A DNA stretch of 64,000 nucleotides from Brassica napus (Eukaryota; Streptophyta; Magnoliopsida; Brassicales; Brassicaceae), in NCBI RefSeq assembly GCF_020379485.1, contig NC_063435.1:2170001-2234000 (forward strand), written 5' to 3'. Positions 1 to 11,043 of the stretch are shown piece after piece (the first letter of the stretch is position 1; each line of letters opens with the position of its first letter). The notes below the pieces were generated by a model, which saw only the letters and a program-made list of their open reading frames with translations, was not told the DNA's origin and ran no database searches. The position numbers and the translations under genes are program-made.

Positions 1-1765
1 AGTCTATAGCTTTGGCATTACCTATTTACTCTATGAATGTCTTTAGGTTACCAAAAGAGGTTTGTGAACTCATCAATAATCTATTGGCTAAGTTCTGGTG
101 GGGTAAAGGAGATAGGAAAGGTATGCATTGGTACTCATGGAAGCGAGTTTGTGTTCCTAAACGTGAAGGTGGATTGGGCTTCAGAGATTTGGAAACTTTT
201 AATCAAGCGCTTTTGGGAAAACAAGTTTGGAGAATCTTGCAACATCCTTCATGTCTTATGGCGAGAATACTAAAGGTTAGATATTTTCCGGACTGTACCA
301 TTCTTGAAGCAGTCCAGAAGACAAAAGCTTCCTATGCGTGGAAATCAATATTATATGGAAAGGAACTAGTTACAAAAGGGATGAAGTATGTGATAGGAGA
401 TGGTTCGCATGCTAATATGTGGACGGATCCCTGGATTCCAGATCATCTTCCAAGACCTCCAAGAGCGCTAGACAACAGTAGTGTAACAGACTGTAAAGTT
501 CGAGATTTCTTTGTAGTTGGAAGGAATGAATGGGATGTAAGCAAATTGCGTGAAGATGTAGTACATGAAGATGTGGAACGTATACTGAGACTAAAAATCA
601 GCCCACACGCACAACAAGATCTTATGGGGTGGCATTACAATGAAGATGGTTTGTATACAGTCAAATCAGGATATTGGCTCGCTACTCATTTGCCTCAGCA
701 AAATCTAATACTCCCTACCTTCGGTAATGTTACTCAAAAACAAAGAATCTGGAAAACGAAAGTTCCATCCAAGATCAAACATTTTGTGTGGAAGATGTTG
801 TCAAAAAGTTTGCCTACTGGGGAGAACCTAAAAAGAAGACATGTTACTCAACAAGCACTATGTCGTAGATGTGGACTCGAGGATGAAACAGAACACCATT
901 TGTTCTTTAATTGTCCTTATGCTCAATGTGTTTGGAGAGCCTCTGGTATCTCTAACATGATCATCACAAGTACAACAACTACTTTTGAGGAAAAGATTGA
1001 AGCATGTTTACAATGCTCAACTTCAGTGCGGCTATCCCATCTACAGGATTTACCATGGTGGATTCTATGGCGTTTATGGAAGAGCAGAAACCAAATGATT
1101 TTTCAACAAAAAGGATACCATTGGCAGAATGTGATCAAGTATGCAAAGGCTGATGCAAATGAATGGAAGGAAGTCGAGATGGTGCAAGAGGAATTACCAA
1201 GACACAACATACCTATTCGTGTGCCAAGAAAACACAGATGGAAACAACCAGCTGAGAATTGGATGAAATGTAATGTAGATGGATCTTTTATAAATGATCA
1301 TACACCGAGTAATAGTGGATGGATTTTGCGAGATGCAAATGGTTGCTACAGAGGAGCTGTTCAAGCAAAAGGGAAGAGAGTGAGTACTGCATTAGAAGGA
1401 GAACTACAAGCAATCCTCATGTCAATGCAATATTGCTGGAGCAAAGGGTATAGACGTATTATTATTGAAGGAGACAGTCTAAAAGCTATACAACTTCTCA
1501 ACTATCAACGTAAGCACTTTGGTCTTTACAACTGGATAAGAGATATCAAATGGTGGGAAAGAAGATTTGAAGGAGTTCTGTACCAATGGATTGGGCGAGA
1601 AGCAAATAAAGTAGCGGATAAGCTAGCTACTCACCGAAGCCTTAATGATGATTCTTATCGATTTTATTATTATGTTCCATGTTTCATAACTAATCTTCTT
1701 CATGAAGATTATGTAAACTCCTCAGTTCATTAATGATAAAGCAGACGTTATAAAAAAAAAAAAAA
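1..1765 (+). mobile_element. LINE non-LTR retrotransposon, 3' part
   Basis: The window opens inside a LINE and runs to its poly(A) tail (A-run 1752-1765), 19 bp after the stop codon of its ORF. The 5' part, with the endonuclease and the core of the reverse transcriptase, lies outside the window, so the target-site duplication cannot be checked. The remaining ORF is intact, which suggests a fairly recent insertion. Confidence 0.9.
12..1733 (+). CDS. LINE ORF2 C-terminus: RT tail, zf-RVT zinc-binding domain, RNase H
   Basis: 573 codons are open up to the stop; the true start is upstream of the window. Residues 1-110 match the region after the RT catalytic core of plant LINEs (FWWG, GGLGFRDLETFN, LLGKQVW). 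Residues about 245-310 form the zf-RVT domain, with IKHFVWKMLSKSLPT followed by CRRCGLEDETEHHLFFNCP. The C-terminus, from about residue 425, is an RNase H-like (RVT_3) domain: NVDGSF, EGELQAI, EGDSLKAI and GREANKVADKLA supply the acidic residues expected for catalysis. Such proteins copy the element RNA at the target site. No frameshift or stop is visible in this part. Called from domain order; family name not assigned. Confidence 0.92.
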   Translation: MALPIYSMNVFRLPKEVCELINNLLAKFWWGKGDRKGMHWYSWKRVCVPKREGGLGFRDLETFNQALLGKQVWRILQHPSCLMARILKVRYFPDCTILEAVQKTKASYAWKSILYGKELVTKGMKYVIGDGSHANMWTDPWIPDHLPRPPRALDNSSVTDCKVRDFFVVGRNEWDVSKLREDVVHEDVERILRLKISPHAQQDLMGWHYNEDGLYTVKSGYWLATHLPQQNLILPTFGNVTQKQRIWKTKVPSKIKHFVWKMLSKSLPTGENLKRRHVTQQALCRRCGLEDETEHHLFFNCPYAQCVWRASGISNMIITSTTTTFEEKIEACLQCSTSVRLSHLQDLPWWILWRLWKSRNQMIFQQKGYHWQNVIKYAKADANEWKEVEMVQEELPRHNIPIRVPRKHRWKQPAENWMKCNVDGSFINDHTPSNSGWILRDANGCYRGAVQAKGKRVSTALEGELQAILMSMQYCWSKGYRRIIIEGDSLKAIQLLNYQRKHFGLYNWIRDIKWWERRFEGVLYQWIGREANKVADKLATHRSLNDDSYRFYYYVPCFITNLLHEDYVNSSVH

Positions 1766-2648
1766 GACGGATGAGGGTTTAGCTATATCATGATCAGAGT
1801 TTTGTGTAAAACCATTATTACTTGTCAAAGCCAAACAAAGGAATTAGTTTTAAGCAGTGTTTTTTTCAAAAAAGGGAAATTAATGTGTTGGGGCTAACTT
1901 ATTGATGTGAGAAAAGACTTGTAGAATCCATCTGAAAACAAATGGAAACACCTGTCGATCAAGATATCTACAACTGACAAGAGCGTGTGGCCAAAAATAA
2001 TAAAACCTGTATGTAGGTAGAAAATGAGGAAGAGTGGTAAAAGAAGAGGAAAATAGTATTGAAAAATCAGATGGATGAGTTTGAGGTATTTGTCAGTATA
2101 AATGCAACTGCTGCAGTGCTGCTGTTCTACCATTCCTCCACCCTAAACCTTTTACTTTGCACCCATTCATTGTGCATTTGCATGCACATGTTTACTATAT
2201 ATATACACATTAACAGTAGCAACATACATGCTCATTCAGAAGTATTTTAATACTTTATTCATTTTTTGGTCTAATATACACATGTTTAGTTAAATCAAAA
2301 TATCGTTTCTTGTTGATTAACATTTTAAATCAAAAGAGGTCTTGTTGATTGAAATTAGGGTTTATAGTGCTTTCATATTTAGACCTTCTATATAAGGAAT
2401 CTCTCATATATTACACAATATTTTATCTTCTGTAATGTAAAGACGAATGTGGAAATGATAAGGGTCTGCAAACGTCTGCCTTCGGCGTACGAAAACCCAT
2501 AACATTAGCACATTGCAATTGCACCAACCAGTGTCATTGTCATATTATTAATATTTATGCTCTATTTTTATATTTTTTATCAAGACAAATAAATCAACCA
2601 TTTCACTTTTCATTTTTTATACAAGAACAGCCTTTTCCCCGGTTAAAG

Positions 2649-2691
2649 CGGGGGAGTTCTTTTTTTTTTGGATCAAATCGGGGGAGTTCTT
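2649..2691 (-). mobile_element. Tail-only retro-insertion with 13-bp direct repeat
   Basis: The 13-mer cgggggagttctt occurs at 2649-2661 and again at 2679-2691. Between them lie eight T and ggatcaaat. On the minus strand the insert reads atttgatcc followed by A8, i.e. the last few bases of a LINE-like 3' end plus tail. The flanking repeat is the inferred target-site duplication. Confidence 0.6.
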
Positions 2692-3028
2692 GTGTTTCCA
2701 CTCTACATCACAACCATTCATTTTTTGCATGACTGACACATCTCATTTTCTTTTAGAATACTTTTACTTTCCGTATCTAATTTATTATATATATATCTTG
2801 GAAAAGAAAAATCCTTCTATCGTTCAGATTTTTCATAATTGACCGAATGTTAAATTGGCGTGCGCATACATAAGGCAAGGTTATGATTGGAACTCCTTTT
2901 TTTTTACAGAAAGTTGAATTCTTTATGATGAAACATAACGTTAAGGATTCACTTCTTAATATGGCATTCTTTAGTTGAATTTTGGTTTTCAGAGGAATCC
3001 TCATTTGTGACAACTAAATATAAGTCAA

Positions 3029-3083
3029 GAACCCAACTTAAAAAGCTTTTTTTTTTTTTTTTTTGAACCCAACTTAAAAAGCT
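3029..3083 (-). mobile_element. Pure poly(T) insertion with 19-bp direct repeat
   Basis: The 19-mer gaacccaacttaaaaagct is present at 3029-3047 and 3065-3083 with only seventeen T between. A perfect 19-bp duplication around a homopolymer fits target-primed reverse transcription that copied nothing but the tail. Confidence 0.65.
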
Positions 3084-3483
3084 AAAAATCCTTCAAGTAG
3101 CACCATTATTATTTTCATTTAAAAACTGCAAAATATAACTATGGTTAACTCAAAAGCCCAAAAATGATTGCCTTAAGGTCAGATCCTGGTCCACTAGAGT
3201 AGCTACGGTTGGGTCTACAGTCAAGATCCGAATAATTGCCGAGGAAAGATCTTTTGTTTTCGCAAAAAAATCCCCAATACTTTTAAATTGTAAAACTAAG
3301 CCCAAAATGTTAGTTGGGGAAAAATCTCAAATTATCTATATTATTAAAGTTGAAGTACACATTGAGATTGTTTGGCAATATGGATAGTAGTTAAAAAAAT
3401 AGTACTGTTTGGAAACACGGATAGTAGTAAGTTAGGAAAAAAAATAATGGGCTTATGCTACTAAAAATTGGAAGTCAATTACA

Positions 3484-5552
3484 TCCTACTATATAAAAGG
3501 GACTAAATTCAAGGCTTTTGAGACTATCCACCTCAGCCAAAATATTCTCATCTAAAAAGAATTAAAAATAAATATCATTTAGAAAATAATTAACTAACAT
3601 ACAACTTTTGATATTTCTAGAAATTTCAAATTTGTAACTGCTAATTTATTAATAGAATCATATATCTATATTGAATTATGTTATATTTTAATAGTTAGAC
3701 TTTAAGGGTAAATAAATTATTAATTTATAATATATATAATTTATAACATTATATTGTAGTTATAAATAAAGAGAAAATAACCGGGAAGGATGAAGAAGCT
3801 CATGTAAAATTATGTAATTAAAATGGTAAAATGGTGAGTATGATGAGGTGAATCTAAGAAAATTTGTTGTACAAATTATGGTGTTTTATTCGTCCACTAT
3901 AATGATTTAAAATAAAATATATATTCACATAAATAAGTCAATATTTGTTGTTTTTTTTTTGGTAAGATGTTAAGATTATTATTTTCTAAAAGGTTACACT
4001 GTTGTTTTTAAACAACTTATTACAGCAAGGAAACAAAAACAACCAACAACAACTCAAGGTAAAAAAAGCCTTAAGGAAGTCTTATACAAGAAATATAAAA
4101 AGAAGTAGAGAAGATGAGAAAGAAGAACTTACCGGGTAAGAGAGGAGATGGTCACGCATCATACGGTCGAAAGAGGCAAGGATGACTAATGAAGGTGAGG
4201 AGACATGACTGAAAGTAGAGCTTGATGACTGGAGTAGCATGTGCATCTACGTTGACGCGAGGTTGATTGATCTAGGCTGCAACAGAGTGTAGATCAGCCG
4301 GAGGAGAAATCCAAACTTCAGCAGCAAAAGGCTCCCATATCAAGCGAGAGAAAGAGCACTCAAAGAAGAGATGATGGTGAGTCTCTATTTCCAGATTACA
4401 AAGGGCGCACGTTCCTGAGACTTTTAATCCCCAACGCCTCAAACGATCCTTGGTTGGCAGTCTTCTCCGCAAAGCCAGCCATGATATAAACGCATTACGT
4501 GGAATATGTTCCTTGAACCAAATATTCTTGTGCCAATATGTATTGTTGATAGTGTTTATATTCTTTTCTGACATTAGTATCCATATTTTTTGATAAACTG
4601 ATCCAAAGAGATTAGTTTGTGGAGCTAACCAAACGAGGATTATAGTGTTTACTTTGGAAAAAGTAATAGGTTGAATGATAGATGGCGTGCGTGCCTTTTC
4701 ACATGGAAATCTGCACATATATTAAAATTATAAGTTTTGAATCATAGAGAAAATATGGTGTATATGACTGAAGTTGGTACATTCCGAAACTAAAGATGGC
4801 TGAAATTCTTCTTTGTCAAAATGCATAGATGTGAATCTTATATGAATAGAGTTCTACATTGCTTATAGCAGTGTAATAAACTCCGTGTGTAAAGGAGAAA
4901 AAATGTTATATAAGTGAAAACAAAAATTATGATTTTTTTCTTGTGCCTATAGGCTCTTCGCAATTTGAAGAAGAAAGAACATATTGTGTGAAAATCTTTG
5001 GCTCGGTCAAATTTTATCCAGTTGTTTACAAAACTGTTGTTATCTGATTCATGTAATTTTTCAGTGTTGATTTAAAAGCCCAAAAAACCTATCTATACTG
5101 ACTTTTTTATATTTTTTCTGTGATTTGAATTTAAAAAGAGATAAAACTTTCGATAAGTTATGTAAACTCAGAACAAGTATTTAGCTTTAGAAAGCATTTA
5201 CATGTTTCAAACTTATAATATATACATATATAATGTTTAAAATTATGCATATGTGTAAAATGTGTCTGAATATGTTTCTCTTCTTTAATGTGTTAATCGT
5301 ACTATATATAATATTATTTTAAAATTTCAAAAAGTTTATGTCACTATCACATACAAAAAACCATCAATAAAAAATATAATTCTCCATCTTCAACAAAAAA
5401 ATGAAAAATTATTAACATATAAATGTAAATTAAAAAAAACTAACATTGGAAAAACAAGAAGTTAATATAAAAGAAAAAAATTAACAAATAATATTATAAA
5501 TAAAATAAATTTATAAGACATAATCCGCGCGAAGCGCGGAAAAAATCTCTAG
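3484..5552 (+). mobile_element. Helitron-like element (about 2.1 kb)
   Basis: The 3' end is typical for a plant Helitron: a GC-rich hairpin (tccgcgc-gaa-gcgcgga, 5524-5540), then a short A-rich spacer and CTAG at 5549-5552, followed by host T. The 5' end is probably TCCTACTATATAAAAGG at 3484, preceded by host A. A second start typical of Arabidopsis ATREP elements (TCTATATTATTAAAG) lies at 3335 and is an alternative or nested end. No Rep/helicase gene is present, so it is non-autonomous. It carries an antisense LINE fragment (4272-4718). Confidence 0.65.
4272..4718 (-). pseudogene. LINE zf-RVT fragment inside the Helitron
   Basis: A 148-codon open frame carries the zf-RVT domain: WHKNIWFKEHIPRNAFISWL, then RLPTKDRLRRWGL, then CALCNLEIETHHHLFFECSF. 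RT and RNase H parts are missing and no poly(A) tail follows, so it is a remnant, not a gene. Its position inside the Helitron ends suggests capture or nested insertion followed by decay. The Met at 4718 is not meaningful. Confidence 0.7.
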
Positions 5553-6185
5553 TTATATTAAAAAGTAATGGGTCTATGTTATTTGATATATAAAATATTA
5601 AAATCAAAACAATAATTTAAAATTGATTTATATCAAAAATTCATTCAAAAAAAAATATATATATATATTCAAAATTTGATTTTTACTAACATATTTTCTA
5701 ATAACTATTATAAAAATATTTTCAATATATATAAGAAAAATACAATACAAAGCCCAATTTTAAACACCAACTTACGTTATGGTTTTTATATTTCACATTA
5801 AATTTTAAAATATAATATATATGATTATTTATATGATTGTACGTATAAAATATTATTAATTATAAAAAACTTATTTGATGGTACGTATAAAATACGATTA
5901 ATTATATGATAACACATATTTTGTAACCTATGATGACACATATAGGATATATATAATAGTGATTAAGGGTGGGCGTTCGGGTTCGTTTTCGGGTCTTTTT
6001 GGGATTTCGTGTTCAGTTCAGATTTTTTAAGATTTGGTTCGGATTTGGATAACCAATTTAAATAGGTTTGGTTTAAATATTTGGATAGAAAATTAATAAT
6101 TATTTAAGTATTTTTGGAGTTTTGAGTATATTTTAACTATTTAAGATATTTACGTTTGATTATTTGTATATATTTTAAAAATACA
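5553..6185. other. AT-rich repeat DNA between two Helitron 3' ends
   Basis: No gene. Contains the degenerate 'ggttcggatttgg' type dispersed repeat (about 5960-6160), similar in style to sequence at 43080-43220 and in the first intron of the TIR-NBS-LRR gene (50340-50450). Confidence 0.5.
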
Positions 6186-6214
6186 CCCGCACGGGCGTGC
6201 AGGTCCAAATCTAG
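6186..6214 (+). mobile_element. Second Helitron 3' terminus
   Basis: A hairpin with arms gcacg and cgtgc within cccgcacgggcgtgcagg is followed by tccaaat and CTAG at 6211-6214, then T. This matches the plant Helitron terminus. Its 5' end was not identified. It ends about 130 bp upstream of the LUC7 start codon, so element DNA forms part of that gene's promoter. Confidence 0.6.
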
Positions 6215-6342
6215 TTTAATCTTAAGGGACTATAACTGAAAGACTGAACCCTAATTAACAAAAAATAAAAAATCGAAACACAGTAGTATCTCTCTGTCCG
6301 AAGGGAGGATCGAATCGTGACTCAAAAGAGACAAAACGAAAG

Positions 6343-9244
6343 ATGGACGCCATGCGAAAGCAGCTCGATGTGCTCATGGGAGCTAACCGAAACGGTGACG
6401 TCACGGAGGTGAACCGCAAATACTACGACCGCGATGTCTGTCGTCTCTACCTATCTGGTCTCTGCCCTCACGAGCTCTTCCAATTAACGGTGAGTTGCAT
6501 ATCCTCGACGCCTTGGGCTAATGGGTTTTCAATTAGTATCTCGAAAAATCCTAACTTTATCATCCATGATAACAAAAGGAGAGAGCTTTAGTGAAAAGAG
6601 CTTTAATTGTATATTGAATGCTTCAGAGTGCATTGGCTCACTGATTTGCTGATTTGATTTTTTTATTGTTATTATTATCAGAAAATGGATATGGGTCCTT
6701 GCCCAAAGGTGCACTCTTTGCAGCTGAGGAAAGAGTATCCTTTTTTTTATGTGCAGTGGAACTTTATTTCTTTCATTTGTACTGTGTGGCCTTTGACTCG
6801 TTCTTAGATATAGAGAAGCAAAGGCAAAAGGTGTTGACAACTACGATAGGGAGTTGGAAGATGCGATAGACAGGCTGATTGTTGAGTGTGATAGGAAGAT
6901 TGGTAGGGCTCTTAAGCGTCTTCAGGAAGAGGATGCCAAAGCTGCTATTGCTATTTCTGTCACCGAAGTTACTCAGGTGATGATGATCTAAGTTTTTGTC
7001 TTATTGTTTAACTTAGGCTTTTCCTCATCATTTCATTTGTTTTACTGCAGTCACCTGAAATTATTGAGCTGTCAAAACAAATCAAAGAGAAGATGAATGA
7101 AGCAGACCTGCATGGTAATATAAATATTTATCTTTTAAGCTCCTTAATTCACTATTAAATGTTTTATCTGCTTGCTCTTCGGAAAAGCTATTGATTAATC
7201 TTTAAAATGGTGATGTTATATCGCAGATCTTGAAGGAAAAACGGATCTGAAGATTAGAGCACTTGAGTTAGTTGAAGAGATGAGGACTAAGAGAGCTGAC
7301 TTACAGGTCTGTGATTAGATGCTTTGCTATTTGTTGCGTCTTGTAGTTTATTAACAGTCAAGTCCTTTGTCTTGTTTCCCCCACAGGCTGTGCTGCTGTT
7401 GGAGGCCTTCAACAAAGATAGGGCGTCCTTGCCACAGCCCATACCAGCTGCAGCATTACCTCCGCCTGATCCTCGTACTCAAGAGATGATCAATGAGAAA
7501 TTAAAGAAAGCTGAAGAGTTTGGTAAGGGGATATCTTCTGATCTTGTATCTCTTTCGCTATATGTGGTGATGTTGAAGTTTCTTGAAGGTAGTCTAATAT
7601 TGCGGCTTCTGTTTTTATTTTTTTATCTTCATTCAGGGGAACAAGGAATGGTCGATGAGGCGCAGAAAGCACTAGAAGAGGCTGAAGCTCTTAAGAAGGT
7701 TTGTTTTCTTTCTTAAAATAATTTTTTTTTGGTTTGGCACTTATCTCAGAGATACTTCATAGGATGTGGAGTTGTAAATGAAGTCTGTTGAAATAGGGAT
7801 CTCTCTTTTGTCTTGTTTCGAGTACATTGCTTGAATAGTTCGGCATGCTTTTTTCTCCCTCCCTACTTCACTTGTCGTATTATATTTTTCCCCCTATTTT
7901 TATATAAGTTCTTAAGAGTGTTGTGACGTTATATGTTTCAGCTTACTCCTAGGCAAGAACCTGTTGTGGATTCAACCAAGTTCACTGCTGCTGATGTGCG
8001 CATTGTAAGTAAAAATCACCTTGTTATCACCTTTTTGAAATTTATTGCTTATAGATGCCCTCAAAATTCATGATTCTTGTTTGTGTTTTATAGTTTGTTT
8101 AGTCTGTTGATTTTAGAATGTAATGTTCTCATCCCTGCTCTGTACCGTATCTCATCACTCTCTGTTACATTGTTTTATCAGACAGACCAGAAGCTGCGTC
8201 TATGTGACATATGCGGAGCATTTTTGAGCATCTATGACAAGTTAAGTTTCGTTACTTTTAAAAAAAAATTACGCGTTATAGCTCCTTGGCGTTTAGCTAG
8301 TAAGTAATAGATTCCTGAGTTGCAAAGTGGTTTCATTATTTTGACACCGGCTATTGTACCCTCCTTTTTCACCAGCAGCAGGCTACTATTTGCGCCCAGG
8401 ATTACTTATTGCAGCTAATAAATGTGCGTTCTATTCTTGATATTATTGTGCCTGTTGTTAGAGATAAATAAAATAATTGAGCTTTAAACTATATCTATGT
8501 CACTTTGATTTGTATTTGGCAATACTAAAAATCTTTTGTGCTGCCTTTAGTGATCGTCGGTTAGCTGATCATTTTGGAGGGAAGCTTCATTTGGGTTACA
8601 TGTTGATCCGTGACAAATTAGCAGAGCTTCAGGTAATAACAAACAATATAATTTTCTACTGTGAGGGTTCAATCGTTTCTTCGGTTTATAAAAAATAGCT
8701 ACTATATTAAAACCAGAGTAAAATATTTACTCTGGTTTGGTTCGGTTTATATACCGTCGGTTTTTGGCTTATTCAGTTCATTACCAAAAATATAGTTAAG
8801 TTCGTTCTTTATGTTTTGTTTTCTTCAGGAGGAGAAAAACAAAGTTCACAAGGAACGGGTGGAAGAAAGGAGGTTTACTTTCCTAAGCTTGTTCTTGGTT
8901 TGCTTCCTTAACATTTTTGCTGAAAAACTACCAATCTCAGGTCAAAGGAGAGGAGCAGAGAGCGAGAATCAAGTAGAGATAGAGACAGAGGGGATAGCCG
9001 TGACCGTGGAAGAGATATTGACCGTAGGAGTAGAGAACGCGACAGGCATCATGACCACCGTGAACATGACAGAAACTATGACTCAAGAAGCCGGCGGGAC
9101 CGGTCACGGTCTAGGGAAAGACACAGGGATTATGATCGCCGCAGCAGGTAAACTTTGATCAAGAAAACATATTATTATTAACTGCATAATTCCATTTAAA
9201 TTTATATGTTTCAACCATGTTACAGACGCCATGACCGCTACTAA
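6343..9244 (+). CDS. LUC7B: LUC7-family U1 snRNP protein
   Basis: Thirteen exons: 6343-6489, 6682-6734, 6808-6976, 7051-7114, 7227-7306, 7387-7522, 7637-7698, 7942-8004, 8182-8240, 8551-8632, 8829-8872, 8941-9147, 9226-9244; 394 residues, all phases consistent. LUC7 proteins are U1 snRNP components that help choose weak 5' splice sites in the nucleus. The first zinc finger (CCCH) uses C33, C41, C56 and H60; the second (C2H2) uses C266, C269, H285 and H291. Between them is a charged helical region (REAKAKGVDNYDRELEDAI onward). The C-terminus is an Arg/Ser/Asp-rich RS-like tail ending SRRHDRY, expected to bind splicing factors. The start is the first Met and matches the conserved family N-terminus. 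Best counterpart from memory is At5g17440 (LUC7B); a close paralogue, LUC7A, exists, so the symbol rests on gene order. Confidence 0.93.
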
Positions 9245-10870
9245 GACGCTGCCAGAGACGGTTGCAGCAGGTTTAAGAGGCGTCTAGGATCAAGCTGGAG
9301 TTACAAACACTCTTTCGGTCTTCTTATGTGTTAAAAAGATTTTTGAGATTGTACGGTGTTAAGTTTGTAATAAGAGTTTCTTGGGATGCTTTTTATATGT
9401 TGTTGACCTGAAAAGACTTGCGAGTCGACATGACATGCAAATTTGTCATAAAATTAAATAACCATACTGTCTGAGAAGTATTTTGGGCAAGTGGTTTTAG
9501 CCCACTTCTCTGAGTGGAAGCATGGCTTTTTATTTGTCAACTCCAATTTTTAATAACTTCATCCATTTTATTTTAGTATATTATCTCTCCAAATATACAA
9601 TAGTTCGAATTCGTATAGTATAAGTTGACAGTCTGGACTCTGGACTTTACTTTAAAAATCCTACACTATCCAGTTGAAGTTATTCTAAAACAAAAATAAA
9701 ACAAAATTGTGGCAATTGTTTTGGATTCTGATAGCTAATGTCAAAAATCAACGGTTGATTTAAAGCTGTAAAGACTGACCACAGAGTCAAATCAAGAGCT
9801 GTCCAACACAAGTCGCTTAGATTCTACGAGCGATTTAAAAATTCTATGATATGTTTCAGTATAAAGTTAGCTTATTATTATTTTTCTCACTGCCTTCATT
9901 CAAGGAAAAAAAACAAAGAGGTATACATTCTTCAAATTCAAATACATAAACGGAAGATTCTAAATCCAGTATAAAGTTAACTTATAAATTATACAAAACA
10001 ATAAGCATGGGTTCAACGTCATGTCAGCGTATGATGTACTTCTCTCCGTATATTAACTGAAATTCATATGTCAATTTGATCATCAATATAATACTATATT
10101 AACATCATATCATATGGTACGACGTATATACTTAAATATTTATATTATAGTTTTCATAACCTAAAGCTCACGCACCCATCATTCACGAACTATATGTTTA
10201 TATACGCAACTATAGAAAAAGGGAAGGTCAGAGATAATTTGTAACTCAACATCACACTGTGGCACAACGCATCTGAAGTTTTAGCATATATAGCTCACTG
10301 ATTTTAGTCAAACAATAAACAAAGGCCATCATTCATTTTAGCTTTGATCAACGCATCTTATAATATAGTGTCTGTGTATATAAAGTTTAATGGTTTCTAA
10401 GTTGAGAAATCATATTAGGCAATTATTGGGAGTATTTTTGATATATAATAATTGGGTGACAAAGCCATGGTCTTTGAACCGAAACCAAAGCAAAGGCCAA
10501 TGGAAAAGGAACGTTGTTTAGTAAGGCCAATAAAGAGCTCTTTAGCACATCACTTCTCACTCCAATAGTAAGAAGAAAGTGACACTTTTATTATATCAAA
10601 ATAGCTGTTTAGCTTAATCACATTGCTCTTTCAGTTTCATCAATTTCTAGTTCGAATTGAAAACTAAGTTTCAGGAGAAGATTCATTTGTTTTTTTTTTT
10701 ATTGTTGTATATTTTGCTTATCACTTTCTGTTCCTAATACACCTTTTCTTCTACAACATTCTCGTGGGAAAGAGTTACATTCTTTTAAATGAAAATAGAC
10801 CACTAATATTTTTGAAGAAAGCCTATATAACATGGAATCTTGAATGCATGTCACGTTACTCTCTTCTCCT
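9245..10870. other. Intergenic region between LUC7 and HIPP21
   Basis: Holds the LUC7 3' UTR (first about 200 bp) and the HIPP21 upstream region. No ORF with family resemblance; no clear transposon end was seen. Confidence 0.6.
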
Positions 10871-10874
10871 TCTC

Positions 10875-10882
10875 TATATAAG
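10875..10882 (+). promoter_or_regulatory. Probable TATA box of HIPP21
   Basis: TATATAAG lies 162-169 bp upstream of the HIPP21 ATG. Transcription would be expected to start about 30 bp downstream, right at the (AC)20 repeat. Confidence 0.5.
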
Positions 10883-10906
10883 AAAGGTTCTTTCCCTTCT
10901 CTCCCA

Positions 10907-10908
<2 letters not shown>

Positions 10909-10948
<40 letters not shown>
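10909..10948. repeat. (AC)20 microsatellite in the HIPP21 leader
   Basis: Twenty perfect AC units. It falls between the TATA box and the start codon, so it is probably transcribed in the 5' UTR. Long open frames reading through it on either strand are artefacts of the repeat. Confidence 0.95.
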
Positions 10949-10950
<2 letters not shown>

Positions 10951-11043
10951 ATACACATATAGAAACCCATACAAACACATAAAAAAAATATTTACACCCA
11001 TTTGATCATATATTAATACATAATTTTTTTGGCGAAGAAAGGA

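Larger units (their letters stand above)
1766..3334. other. AT-rich intergenic DNA without a recognisable gene
   Basis: No coding region is supported; the short ORFs lack family resemblance. It holds two poly(T) micro-insertions (2649-2691 and 3029-3083, listed separately). A pale palindrome-free stretch of low complexity fills the rest. Confidence 0.6.

Noticed and set aside
1854..1875. T-run followed by C and A-run near 1860 as another tail-only insertion
   Set aside because: Flanks aaaggaatta and aaagggaaatta are only loosely similar.
3951..3962. Further long T-runs (also near 46087, 52290, 56470) as tail-only insertions
   Set aside because: No flanking direct repeat of useful length was seen.
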